A stretch of 64,000 nt of DNA from Ambrosia x helenae (GCA_030844895.1 CM061233.1:91721563-91785562); one strand, 5' to 3'. Numbered from the stretch's first letter, positions 1-11,309 are shown. Translations and numbers: made by a program. The notes: a model not told the origin generated them from the letters alone.

Positions 1-286
1 GTCCGAGCTTGACCTGATGCTCACCCCTAGAATTCTCGTTTGATATACGTATGGCATGTAGTTGTTTAACAGCTCAAGGCTATCTCATGTTATGCTATGT
101 TTTGATACAATGATTGTAATCCATGACCAAACATATTGTACTTTTGTACTACAGTCACCATTGGTTTCAAGTTAACAACTAAATCAGAATTTTATAAATC
201 AGTTACTTTTACTAGGAATATTTTGACATATCGTATTTTTATACGGTATGAGTTAATAATCATGCTAAATATGTTTTCTAAGAAAC
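1..286. other. Intergenic flank, left copy of a duplicated segment
   Basis: I see no gene here. From about 123 to 240 the sequence (starting GACCAAACATATT, then GTTTCAAGTTAA and AATTTTATAAA blocks) resembles 37770-37890 on the same strand, so this is one copy of a diverged local duplication. The last bases before 290 flank the Harbinger element, and their partner at about 40440-40470 lacks that insertion. Confidence 0.5.
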
Positions 287-424
287 TAAGGTGCTGTTTG
301 ATTTTGAAGAGGTAAAAGGTCTGCAGTCTGCGAACCACATCTACAGACATCTGCAGGAGAAGACGTGGATTAAAGTTCTGCAGTCTGCAAGAAGAAGACT
401 GTTTGTTTGCTAACATCTGCAGCG

Positions 425-550
425 TGACCTAACCATAAGCATAACCAACCACAACCTACCATAACCATATCCGACCACAACCCACCATAACCATAACAAC
501 CACAACCCACCATAACCATAACCATCCACAACTCACCATAACCATATTCA
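425..550. repeat. CCATAACC-type short tandem repeat
   Basis: A degenerate array of CCATAACCA / CCACAACC units lies inside the left arm of the Harbinger element. It gives long minus-strand runs of GGTTATGG. It opens spurious small ORFs but has no coding features. Confidence 0.7.
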
Positions 551-633
551 AACATTAATTAAATAATGAAATTAGTATAAAACAAAATGGAAAAGGAATT
601 AAAATGTCGTGACCAAAAAAGTAAAAATAAAAA

Positions 634-1963
634 GAGTTAATTGCCAATTTAGTCCCTGAGGTTTGTCAAAAACTGTCACTTTCATCCAAATCTTTTTTTT
701 GTTACATCTGTGTCCCTGTGGTTTCATTTTTTTGCCATTTTAGTCATCAGCATTAACTCAGTTAAAAAAACACAGTTAAGTCAGGGGCATTTTTGTCCAT
801 ATACACCAAACGTTTTTGTTTTGCCATTTTCATCCAAAAAATAGTTAATTAATAAAAAAATAATAAACAACATAAACAAAAAATTATACACATCAATCCT
901 CTTTTCCAGAATCATCATTTGTGTACCTGCATTTGATAGTTATCAACAGCATCATCATCATCCACCATAATCACCACCTGCCACCGCCTACCTCCACCAT
1001 CACCTACCTCTATCACCTTCCACCATAACCACCACCGTCCTACCTCTATCACCAAAACCCCTTGTAGATAAGTGAGTACTGTGATCACATGATGGTCTCA
1101 CGTGTCAACTTTCATCTTTCAAGTTAATCTCCAACAACATCACATATCACCCTAAAAATGTAGGGTTTACAGCTGGAGCAAAAAAATCACACATCACCTC
1201 AAAAATGTAGGGTTTACAACAGGCGCAAACAACCGGAAGAAGATAGCCAAACACCTTCGTTAGCGGCTGCTCCGCCGCCGTCTGCGCCAGTCGTCCGATG
1301 AGTCGGCCAACGGCACATCCCACCGAAGATAACACCACCGCCCAACAAACCGACACCACAACCGTCTTCCATGTTCTCCGATCTTGAAGCCTAAACAGGG
1401 GTCAGAGGGGTAGCAATAACTATCACTCCAGTTTGCTATCTTTCTCTCTGGTTAGGGTACTGTGGTGGCCTTGTAGGGTTCTAGAAAAGGTAAAGATGGG
1501 GCAGGGGAAAGAGAGCAGTTGACATGAAGGGAAGAATGAGTGTGGTAGGTAAAAAGGAGGAAGAAAAGAATATAACTAACCAGTTACCGGATTCACCTGG
1601 CAACAATAGGCAGAGAGGAGTTGTACAAAAGAAGAATTGAAGCATAGATGGATTGCATCGAGAGAAACAATTCCATACCCTCACATAAAAACTTACAATT
1701 TGTATATATATATATATATATATATAATAATGGCAGTTTTCTCAAAAACAAAATTTGTTTGGATGAAAATGACAAAAGAAAAACGTTTGGTTTGTATGGA
1801 CAAAAATGCCCCTGACTTAACTGGGTTTTTGTTAACTGAGTTAGTGCTGATGACTAAAATGGCAAAGAAATGAAACCACAGGGACACAGATGTAACAAAA
1901 AAAAGATTTAGATGAAAGTGACAATTTTTAACAAAACTCAGGGACTAAATTGGCAGTTAACTC
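634..1963. mobile_element. Mutator-like element with ~200-bp TIRs, 9-bp TSD
   Basis: Long terminal inverted repeats of about 208 bp (634-841 and 1756-1963) start GAGTTAAYTGCCAATTTAG. They contain matching blocks such as 'CCCTGTGGTTTCATTT' and 'GGGGCATTTTTGTCCAT' in opposite orientation. The element is flanked by a perfect 9-bp duplication AAATAAAAA (625-633 and 1964-1972), the diagnostic length for Mutator superfamily insertions. The interior has no transposase. It holds a CCACC/ATC-rich stretch, a 28-bp motif duplicated at about 1154 and 1200 (around ATGTAGGGTTTACA) and a TA microsatellite at about 1702-1726. It is inserted inside the Harbinger element and is therefore younger than it. Confidence 0.88.
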
Positions 1964-2059
1964 AAATAAAAATATGTAAGGAGCATTAAAACTCTGTTGT
2001 TGCTTTATTCCAGAAAGTCAAAATTAGAGGTCAGTCAAACTTTAGGAAGATGTAAATAT

Positions 2060-2360
2060 ACAGTGCGGACCGGAGGGGGAAGGGAAGCAGCAGGAGGAAG
2101 GAGGGCGGCGAAGGAGGAGGGAAGCAGGAGGAGGGCAGCAGAGGTGGAGGAGGGAAGAGGGAGGAGGGCGGCGGAGGAGGAGGGAAGTGGGAGGAGAGCG
2201 GCGGAGGAAGAGGAGGCGGCGGGGATAAGGAGCTGATGAGGAGGAAGGAGGAGAAAAAATGGGAGGAAGAAGAAGAAAGAAGAGGAGAAGAAGTTGATAT
2301 GATGATGATGCTGCTAAGAAGAGAAGAGGAAGAGGGATAAAAAAAAGAGGAGAAGAGGTG
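2060..2360 (+). repeat. Purine-rich GGAGGA/GAAGGA tract
   Basis: About 300 bp consist almost only of A and G on the plus strand (GGAGGAGGG, GCGGCGGAGG, GAAGAAG units), in the right arm of the Harbinger element. Small ORFs here translate to low-complexity Glu/Arg/Gly or Ser/Pro runs and are not genes. Such polypurine mirror-like DNA can form triplex or G-rich structures. Confidence 0.8.
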
Positions 2361-2539
2361 GGAAGATGCTAGAAGACATAGGTTTATGTCTCTATCAAGA
2401 AGAGGCCAGGAAGACCTTTTTGAGTGAAAGGTCTTCCAAAAAACAAACAATTTGCAGACCTCAAACGTCTGCGCGCGTCTACGCGGCGCAGACATAAAAA
2501 GCTAGAAATGCTTCCGAGCAAAAAACAAACACCACCTAA

Positions 2540-4032
2540 GTGTTACAAACAGCCAACACCATTGTCTAGAAAGTAATTTTCTAGACATTTTGTACAATTG
2601 CACCAACTAAGTCGGGTCTAAACATGTAACTACTCTAAGTTGACAATCAATGTCTACTCATACCGACAAGGAATACACAAGGCTTAAGTGTATTAAACCG
2701 TGTGATACATAAATTTCTAATATAATATTGAATAAAAGATAAAGTAAAATATTATAATAAGTAAATAGTACATCATAGTTTATTTTTTTCAAAAATGTAT
2801 CTTGACGTTTGTTTATGTTAACCGACAAATTATATTTATTCAACCGGTGTAATATACGTGTTAATTCAACCCGTGCGATACACGAGTTTTTAAAGATATA
2901 AGTTTTTTATTATTTAATATATAAATTTACATTTTTTCAATCCGTATAATACACAAAGTTTAAATGTAAATCATAATTCAAATACTTTGTATAATTGTAT
3001 ATTTTTATTGTTTATTTCGTTATTTTACACACTGTTATCTTTGTTCTGGTTACTTGAGTACGTTAACAGAGATGAAAGTTTTTTTTTAATTTCCAACCGA
3101 GTCGTCTTTTTGCAAGAAAACGTTTTCATCGTTACTTTGGTATGTTTATATTAGCATGAGTAAGGTTTTTTTTTTATTTTGTATTATTTTCATCGTTGGT
3201 TTCGCTCTTATATCATAATCATATTCTATTTCTCAACAATATCGTTAGGTAATTTTTATTGTAACGGGTCAAATTTAGGACATATCGTATTAGATTTGTC
3301 TATTCTGAAAAGCTTCCGGAATATGAACTAGTATAATATATGAAATTATTAGTATATATATTAATTTGAAACATTGTGAAACCAAAGAGGGTGTTTTAGA
3401 AATAGTGCTTAAAAGAACCTCTACTTTTTATTGTTTTTCTTTCTTAAATTTATAACAATGTCATCAATCATTATACGCATAATTTTTTACGCATTCAACT
3501 CTTCAACTTTTAGATATGCTCTTACGTCCCCTCACCTTTTAAAAAACATTGTAAAGTGTTATTTTGACCCCCCCCCCCCTCGAGTTGCATATGCTTATTT
3601 TATATACGCGGGTTATATATAATACATTTCCGTGCTTATTTTTATGTATTGTGTTGGTTGATTTATGTTTTGACATAAATTTTGTTCGGAAACGAGTCGG
3701 GTCAAATATAATATGTTTTCACTAGGTGGTATAAATTCAACTTACTTTACGTTTCGACTCCGCTACAGCGCGTGGTACTATTTTTACGTGCTTTTTAAGT
3801 ATGTTTCGTTATAAATTCAAGTTGGTTTGCGTTTTGACATAATTTTTTCTTGGTAATGAGTTAGGTTAAATATAATACATTTCCATGCCTACTTTCATTT
3901 GCGTTTTCAGTTAGTTTAGGTATTGATGGTATAAATTTAAGTTACTTGAACTTTCAACATTATGGCAACGCATGACGAATCAACATACTAGTTAATAGTT
4001 AATGACATTAAACGTTTTTTTTGGCTATGTGT
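2540..4032. other. AT-rich intergenic sequence, possible Helitron remnant
   Basis: No gene is visible. 2539-2665 resembles 40464-40563, the paralogous right-hand copy. From about 2690 to 2950 a motif like CAACCSGTGYRATAYACG occurs four times. From about 3660 to 3960 'GAGTYRGGTYAAATATAATA' and 'GGTATAAATT' blocks recur. The stretch ends ACATACTAG|T at 3991/3992, which resembles a Helitron 3' CTAG terminus before a host T. I see no convincing 5' TC end or strong 3' hairpin, so the Helitron reading is tentative. A C10 run lies near 3571. Confidence 0.35.
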
Positions 4033-4342
4033 TCAGACTGTGGGGTGTGGGAGGAATTTTGTCATCGGGGAAGTGACATGGACAAGGGTGCCGAGGGTGT
4101 ACACCGCCACCCTGCCCCCCGATCCCTCTTCGGCAAAAACGGTGGAATTTGCCCGACCTCCCGTCCCATTTTCCAAGAAACTATCCGTTGGTTTTTTTGT
4201 GGGGAACGTTATGTAGCGGCTCTTTCTAAAAAAATCAATCATTTTTATACTTTATATATATACATAACTTTCATTCTTTACCCCACATCTTTAATTCCAA
4301 CCTTTACATTTTATAAACTTTCAACATATTTTATAAACTTTC

Positions 4343-6431
4343 ATGGATCCAAGACGCCATTTTTTCCCTAACACACCCGCTAACCGATCAAACCAAGCCC
4401 CGTTCGGATTCCCATCGACACCCGGTACTCCCGCTACACAACCACTCTCCTTTGGTGCGTTTAACACTCCTTTGAATCCATGGCAAATTCAACAACATCA
4501 ACAAATTCAACAACAACAATGGCAAATGCATCAACAACAAATGCATCAATAAATGCATCAACAAAGGCAACCAATACCCGAAACACAACTACAACACGAG
4601 CACGATTTTGTTTCATTAGCCTCACACGACGATCACGTGCCCGAAACCCAAGTGCCACCCCCCGAATCAGCACCTTCCAAAAAAGCCCCAAGAAAAGGAA
4701 AAAACGAGCCCAAAATGAAGGACCTAGTACGAAGGCGGACCCACATCCTTGGACTCCCAATGAGTTGGTGGCGTTAGCACAAGCTTGGGTTATCGCTTCT
4801 ACCGACCCAATACTAGGTAAGAATTTTTTTTAAAGCTTCAAGTTCACATTTTAAATATATATTTTCGGTTTTTTTTATTTATAGTAACTTTCTGTTTTAT
4901 TTTTTTTCCTTTATGTTTATATTTTTTTTAATTTTCGAGTACTAACTTTTTTTTTAACTTTTTTTTTTTACAATACTTGTAGCTACAAACCGAAAAAAGG
5001 AAGGCTTTTGGAACCAAGTTGTTAAGGAATTCTTCAAATTGTTACAACGTGAAGAATATTGTCGAGTTCACTCCGTTAGTACCAAGTGTCGGGAGATGAT
5101 GGGAAAATGCCAACTTTTTGCCGGTTTCTATCAAACTGCTTGGAATAATCGCACCACGGGACAAAGTGATGAGAACGTTTTGAAGTTGGCTATTCAAAGG
5201 TACCACGATAAGCACGGGGCGTTTCAATATATGAAAGGGTATGAGATTTGGTCGAAGTGTGAAAAGTTCAAAGTAGTGCCTAATGAGGTGGAACAAGCGA
5301 AGAAGTCTAAAACGAGCGCATCGGGGAGTTATAGTGGTGGTGGGTCGGATGCTCGTTTTACTATTAATATAAACGACGACCCGGAGTTTGAAGACGAGGC
5401 TCCACCAAGTGAGAGTGAGAGGCCGATAGGAAGGGACTGCGCCAAGAAAGCGGCCTCGAGTAGGCCTGTAAACGAACCGAACGAACATGAACACAGGCGT
5501 GTTCGTGTTTGTTCATTTAACTTTAACCGAACACGAACACGAACACGAACACATAATCGAACACATTTTTGTGTTCGTGTTCGTTCATTAAGAAATTTGT
5601 TGTGTTCGTGTTCGTTTATGTTCGTTCATTTAAACCTAAACGAACAGTTCATGAACATAAACGAACACAAATGAACATCAACGAACACAAACAAAAACAA
5701 GTTAATAATGATTCATGAACATAAATGAACGTTAGGGTTGGGGTGGAGAGCGGTTGTGAAGTGTGGAGAGCGGCTAATAAGTGATATGTTTAGAATGTTA
5801 GGGTTAGGGTTAAGTTTTTAGAACATATGAATTAAGGTTACTTAACAAAAGGAAATAAATAATAATAAAAATGAAGCCAAGTTTAATTAAACGAACATAA
5901 ACGAACTAAATAAACGAACATAAATGAACGAACATAAACGAACGTTCATGAACATAAATGAACGAACACAACGTGTGTTCATGTTCGTTCGTTTAATTAA
6001 ACGAACAAAAAATTGTGTTCGTGTTCGTTCATTTATTTAAATAAACGAACATAAACGAACTTCCTGCCGAACAGTTCACGAACATTTCATGAACGTTCGG
6101 TTCGTTTACAGGCCTAGCCTCGAGCTCAAAAGGCAAGGGTGTTGATAGCGGTCCCGCATCGAAAGATAAGGCGGTGGAAAAAATTGAAGAGTTTCTAAAA
6201 AACTTTAGCGAATTTAAATAAGAGCAAACGGAGAACTACTTGGAAAGAAAGAAGGAGAAGGAAGAAGCGGCGGCGAGGGATTTGGCGAGGCTAGAGATGG
6301 AAAAGAAGGGGAAGGAAGACGCCGCGGTGAGAGATTTGGCGAGGTTATAGTTGGAAAGGGAATGCCTCAAAATGGAACTTTCGAGACAGGAAACAACCGA
6401 ATTCGCCTTGATGAGAGAACCTGTCGATAGC
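4343..6431 (+). pseudogene. Harbinger ORF1, Myb/SANT-like protein, broken
   Basis: This is the accessory DNA-binding protein of PIF/Harbinger elements, often annotated in plants as 'glutathione S-transferase T3-like' or NAM-associated. The ATG at 4343 opens a Pro/Gln-rich N-terminus (MDPRRHFFP). The SANT-like core shows WTPNELVALAQAW, then an intron (GT 4817, AG 4982), then FWNQVVKEFF, CREMMGKC and YQTAWNNRTTGQ, then a Lys/Glu-rich coiled-coil tail. Breaks: an in-frame TAA at 4550-4552, a frameshift between about 4730 and 4745, a hAT MITE inside exon 2 (5461-6116), further in-frame stops near 6220 and 6347, and the RT1 insertion at 6431. The last codons resume in the same frame at 34740 and stop at 34797-34799. 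The family identity is solid. The copy cannot make the full protein. Confidence 0.78.
5461..6116. mobile_element. hAT-type MITE with 8-bp TSD
   Basis: The terminal inverted repeat TAGGCCTGTAAACGAACCG occurs at both ends. It is flanked by a perfect 8-bp duplication GCCTCGAG (5453-5460 and 6117-6124). The TAGG..CCTA ends and 8-bp duplication fit the hAT superfamily. The 656-bp body is built of CGAACA / TGTTCG motifs in both orientations and could fold into a long hairpin. Small ORFs across it are read-through of these repeats. It interrupts exon 2 of the Harbinger ORF1. Removing it together with one TSD copy restores the host reading frame locally. Confidence 0.9.
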
Positions 6432-6825
6432 TATGACACCCGACATGTTCGGCTTAAACATTTTGGTAAAACATAAGTCTACCTTAGCGAGAAACATTTA
6501 TAAACGGACTTAACTAGGTTAGTTGAGTCGGGGTATGATAGGATTGTCCAGAGTTCAATGATCTAGGGGATCATTGGGAGTCGTTTTGGGGAATACACTA
6601 GTACCGGGTCCCGTTGTTGGTGAAGTTACATGAACTGAATCAAGTAGGACAGGTAAATTATTAACATACGAGTAACATAACATGATAATACGTGCTACAA
6701 GGTGTGAACATGATTATACGTGCCTATATGTGGTTAACATGTGTTAGAATTGCATGATCATACGTTAGAATGTGTTTAAATGTGTTAAAACGACAAAACT
6801 GAAAACCTAGAAAACATAAGTCCTG

Positions 6826-6991
6826 GTTCGACCCATAGCGTGGGGGTGAACCTGGAAATGGGTCTTGCTTCGACCCATGGCAAGGGGCGAACCTGGAAGA
6901 AAGAACAACATTAACTCATTCGACCTTGTAGAATGGGCGAAGGTGGCACCTTCGACCCTATACAAGGGGCGAATGTGGAGTAGTATAAATA
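6826..6991 (+). promoter_or_regulatory. RT1 LTR core promoter with dyad array and TATA box
   Basis: TATAAATA at 6984-6991 is preceded by an array of short inverted units in which TTCGACCC on one side faces GGGGCGAA on the other (for example around 6835-6873 and 6950-6975). The 3' LTR has the same layout (33228-33378, TATA about 33384). In RT4 and RT5 equivalent arrays precede TATAAATA on the minus strand. The position suggests a U3 enhancer, with transcription starting a few tens of bases downstream. This is inference from layout. Confidence 0.6.
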
Positions 6992-7768
6992 CCACACTTT
7001 GTCATTTTACACCAAATCACAAACCCTAAACGCCTCTAAACACTCTCAAACGATTTTAAACAGTGAGGAAGGAGTTTTTGCTCTTATTTTACATAATCTA
7101 ACCTATAAACAACATCTAAACAAGGATTTAAGGTATGTTCTTAATCCTAAACCTTTGTAAAAGTATTTTGATTCGTTTTCATCTAATCCCAAGAGTCCAG
7201 ATCTGATACAAACATGTTTTCATGGATAAAAACCTTCCAAACATCTCTCTAAACAGAATCTATTCATCAACAATGAGTTTCAAACGAATTAACATGTGTT
7301 AATGGTGTTTTATGTGATGTTATGTATTGTTTGATGATTGATTGTTGTACAGATGTTATAACAATGATCTAGGACTGTTGTTGGTGATGATTTATGATTG
7401 AGATAGGTTGCAATTGATTATTGATAATGTTTTGCTCATTTTGGGGATTTTGGGTTAGATCTAGGGTTTGTTTATGATGATAGTAATAAGGATATGATTG
7501 GGGGCTTCATGCTCATTATAATCTAAGTAGGCTAAGTTGATTATGGATTGATTTCAGAAAGTTTCCTAATTAGGTAAAAAGTGCATGCGTTTGATGTGAC
7601 ATCTCCATAATTTGCCATTTTGGGTAACATGTATAACGGACGGATTTCGGGGTAAAATTTGTAGGGTTTTGTAGGAATATGTTAATGGTAGTTGACTGCT
7701 GTGATTGGTGATATTTCGTGATGTTTTCGGATGTTTTGAAGCGTTTTGTAGAAAAAAAAACATTCTGC

Positions 7769-7945
7769 CAGGGTTGAACCTGGGCACCTTCGACCAATCG
7801 TGGGGTCGAAGGTGGAAACCAGGGTCGAATCTGAACATCTGTTGGTCAAATGTATCTCTAAAGGGGTGAACGTAGCTCAAAAGGGGTCGAACGTGGCAAA
7901 GAAAGGGGCGAATGTGGAACTGTAAACTCTGGTTCGACCCTATAC
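7769..7945 (+). repeat. Second TTCGACC/GGTCGAA dyad array, downstream of TATA
   Basis: A second cluster of the same dyads (CCTTCGACC, GGGGTCGAAGGTGG, GGGGCGAATGTGG) lies about 0.8 kb downstream of the TATA box in the RT1 5' LTR. The 3' LTR has lost this block in its 653-bp deletion. Matching downstream blocks are present in RT4 (about 45917-46112 and 51018-51212) and RT5 (about 59105-59275). Confidence 0.6.
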
Positions 7946-10212
7946 AATAAAAAATGAGATTTTTGATGCAAACTAAGTATTTTATGCCTGAATCTTGTGT
8001 GTAATCTATGTATACTTGATTAGTTTAGGTAATGGGTCACCAACGGGATGTCGGGTCGGTCTAGTGTGTCGGTTGAACATTCAAACACATTTTAAAACAT
8101 ACCTGGTCACGATCTGGACAATCGGGGACTAGATAACCTTATGGTTATTAGTCGGAACACTTATGTGAACATTTTGATAGATCTCCAGTAGTTGGGATTA
8201 TCAAAGGCTTGGCTTTCTTATATTATTGAAGAACACAACCTAAGGTGAGTTCACGGCCCCACTTTTACTGCTTTTACTTTTGGGGGAGAAAACATGCGCT
8301 AAACTTATTTTGGTAACATATGTCATACTATGATTTAACTTTGCGTTGCTATACGATCTTGAAAGTCCCGGGGAAAACCATGAATGTGCGGGGATGCACA
8401 ACGGGGGAAATGTGGATAGATCTATTGGGTTTGACAGGCCCCACTCGACAGCTTGGAGGGCCAGGCGGGTGCATATTGTCTCGAACTTGCTAAACATTGT
8501 TGAACATTGGTAACAGTCTAGTAATGGTTTTCCAATCGTAGTAGTAACAAAACATACGCCTAGCTAGCGTACTTGGGTAACATTGATATAGTATGGACAG
8601 GTTGGAACTTGGTAAAATTTTCTAACACATTGGTAACATTTTGAACAAACATGTTAACTCACCAGCATTATATGTTGATGTAACACCCCAACCGATGGCG
8701 GAAACATCGGGATGTCACGTATTGATGATTGTTCAGTAGCTCATGGTAAATAATAAATTTCAATAATTGATTTAATTACATTACATACAATTGTTCTACA
8801 AGAATTTGTACATCAAAATGAATAATACTAAATACACATCTTCAAGCATTAACTCTAATCTTCAAGCAAGCTATAACCTGAAACATGTTAAGTTTGAAAA
8901 TATTTTGGGTCAACAAAAGTTGGTGAGAATACATAGGTTTTGTATATAGTTGAAAGCAATATGTTGTATAACAATCATAGTTTAGGTATAATAATGAGTA
9001 ATGATAGAATATGAGTCCGACATGTAACAATGCGTCTTTTGTACAATCAAACCTTGTGTCGACTGAGACCTAACTCGCAAGTTAGTAAAAGTGTAATTGT
9101 TATCGATCATCCCTGAATTTATGCGGGGGGATGGGTTTGTCAGACCTATAGCGCTATAATCTAAACAGGCGGCTTGATCAATGTTAATGATTGTACTGTG
9201 TCTTTTTGTTACAGTCAAATGATAGAATGAGTAAATGATAGTGTAATTGAATCACAAGTTTTCAACAATGTAATAATGAGTAAATGATAGTATATAAAAT
9301 GTTTAAACATGTTTCACCCCAAAATGTAAAACAGAAAAAAGGGGCTATGTAAACTCACATTAGTGTTAGAATGGAGACCCTTGTTATATATGTAAATGTG
9401 ACTCGTGTGTATCCAAATATCACCCTATTTCAAGGTAATAAATAAGTGTTGGGGAAAACTTAATAAGTCTAAGTTTTCTAGTCTAAAATGTGCTAGGGTT
9501 CCTAACTTGGGGATTAATAATTGATTTATGATTAAATATAAATAATTTAAATAAATAAAGAAATAATTAATAAAAATGTTTTCTGACCAGTATTAACTAA
9601 AAGTAGTTAAATTATAATGTAATAAATGTGAAAATAATTTTTATAAAATTATTTTCTTAATTAATGAATATTTGTATATAAATACTTATTTGACAAAATA
9701 TAGATTTAATATTTAAAAATATTAAAAATTATAAATTTCGAATTAAAAATTTATATTTCTGATCTAAATGATTAATAATAATTTATGTGAAATTTGATGT
9801 AAAAATAATGAAAAATGAATTTATTATGATTTATTTATGATTAAAATAACAAAAATCGATTAAAAATATTTAAATAAATGATTTTCTAGAAATAAAATTT
9901 ATTCCACAAATGTTTATTGATTTATAAACTTAGAATAATTTTTGTGGAATTTTACAAAGTCGTTTTGATATTTTTATAGAATTTTATAATTATAATAGAA
10001 TAAACTTGTAATATTTATTATATATAATAAATAAAAGATTTTTGAAAAACTAAAAATTGTATGATAAACTTTTCTATTAGAATATCATAAAATAATTTTT
10101 GTAGAATTTAATAAACATCTTTAGTATTTTAAAACCATTTTTAAAAATAATAGTGAATATATATATAAGTATAAAGGGTTTTTTTTTTTTAAAAAAAAAT
10201 GATTTGTTTGTG

Positions 10213-10290
10213 CTAGGGATCGAACCCGGGCCACTAGCCGGTTCATGTTTTAAATCACAAGCCTAGACCATCTGGTCTAGACCCTGAGAA
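10213..10290 (-). repeat. tRNA-like Pol III module 1 in RT2 LTR
   Basis: On the minus strand, TAGACCAGATGG (near-consensus A box) is followed by a perfect B box GGTTCGATCCC. The strand then runs into a stretch of at least eight T after a short spacer. The copy in the other LTR is at about 15688-15766. The cloverleaf is degenerate, so this is a tRNA-derived (SINE-like) sequence rather than a tRNA gene. Confidence 0.5.
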
Positions 10291-10369
10291 CGATTATTGT
10301 TGATTCCAATTAGTTATATAGGTTTACTGGTTAATTAATGATCTGTTTAAGAAAATAAAAAAAAAGAAT

Positions 10370-10452
10370 ATGGGGTTCGAACCTGTGTACTGATCCGATC
10401 CAACGTTTTAAAACAAGGGGGTAGTACCAACTGATCCAAAGATCAGTTTGTG
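10370..10452 (-). repeat. tRNA-like Pol III module 2 in RT2 LTR
   Basis: On the minus strand, TGGATCAGTTGG (A box with one mismatch) and GGTTCGAACCC (perfect B box) are followed by CATATTC and a T-run of about nine, a Pol III-type terminator. The second LTR carries the same module at about 15841-15925. No intact cloverleaf is visible. Confidence 0.5.
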
Positions 10453-11033
10453 TTTTCTTTAAAACAGAAACTTATATAAGCGATCTGCGACTTGTGATAT
10501 TATCCCCAAAATAAACGTGATGAACCCTAGCTATCTAATAATCTTTAATAACAAACAATAGCCTCTGATTTGTTGGGGCTATTGTTTGTTTATGGCCGAT
10601 AATCAAAACCCATACAAAAAATTGAACTTACAATGCTCTATGATGCGTGAAGAACGAGTCAACGAAATAGTCAACAAAGCTCGATCTGTGAACTCTTAAC
10701 GATGAACAGAAGAAATTGATAGTGGGATAGTGTTATTTGGCGTGTTTAGGCCTTAGAGGGAGGTTTAATTTATATTATAACATACGTCTCGTATAAATGG
10801 AAGCTTTGACCCATACCTTATGTAAAATCGTATAATTGGCTTAAATTTGGTATGCTTTGATGGAAATTTTGGCGTAGGGAGCAAGCTAGAAGGCCGGTCA
10901 AACATAATCTTTATATAATTGCTATCAAAACGCGGAAATTCCTAATCTAATTCGATCACAGTTGACTTATAGAGTTGACTGGGCTTTTAAAGGAAACTAT
11001 TAAGTTTGTTTGGTTCAGGATATAAAACAAAAT

Positions 11034-11108
11034 GGGGCAGTAGCTCAGTTGGTTGGTGCGTGAGGTTGAAAATGGTTGGTCACGGGATCGAGTCCGAGCA
11101 CCAACCCC
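11034..11108 (+). repeat. tRNA-like Pol III module 3 in RT2 LTR
   Basis: GGGGCAG is followed by TAGCTCAGTTGG (perfect A-box consensus), a B box GGATCGAGTCC 43 bases downstream, then a C-run and a T-run (TTTTTTT). The other LTR copy is at about 16511-16586, with a shorter C-run. The arrangement resembles a tRNA pseudogene or SINE head. It points opposite to the element's own transcription. Confidence 0.55.
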
Positions 11109-11268
11109 CCCCCCCTTTTTTTAACAGCAAAGAAAGGGAAAGAGTATGGGGTTGGGCTGTTATGTGGGCCGCCCGTTGGGCTTCTGATGGGCTCTGAAAA
11201 TGAATATAGGGATAAGGCTTGGTTTGGTTAAGAAAATTTTGACAAAACACTACTACATAAAAATCTGA

Positions 11269-11309
<41 letters not shown>

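Larger units (their letters stand above)
290..2536. mobile_element. PIF/Harbinger-type non-autonomous element, TSD TAA
   Basis: Terminal inverted repeats start GGTGCTGTTTGATTTT on the left and GGTGGTGTTTGTTTTT when the right end is read on the minus strand. They are flanked by the 3-bp duplication TAA (287-289 and 2537-2539). A 3-bp TWA duplication with GG..GTTTG termini is the signature of PIF/Harbinger (Tourist) elements. Subterminal GTCTGCAG-type motifs recur at both ends (about 320-420 and 2455-2500). No transposase is visible. Most of the body is a nested Mutator-like element (634-1963) and a purine-rich tract (about 2060-2360). A diverged paralogous segment near 40440-40480 carries the same flanks without the element, which supports these boundaries. 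Confidence 0.8.

Noticed and set aside
1997..2495. ORFs on both strands across the purine tract
   Set aside because: Translations are low-complexity Glu/Arg/Gly and Ser/Pro runs produced by GGAGGA repeats, with no domain.
4021..4371. 116-codon ORF over the outer Harbinger left end
   Set aside because: It crosses the transposon terminus and ends inside the ORF1 start region. No domain is visible and it is not in the ORF1 frame.
5790..5815. TTAGGGTTAGGGTTA, telomere-like
   Set aside because: Only two to three units, not the plant TTTAGGG array, and inside a hAT MITE.
11034..11108. Functional tRNA gene
   Set aside because: A and B boxes are good, but the acceptor, anticodon and T stems do not form a proper cloverleaf and the sequence is repeated in the other LTR. 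Treated as tRNA-derived.
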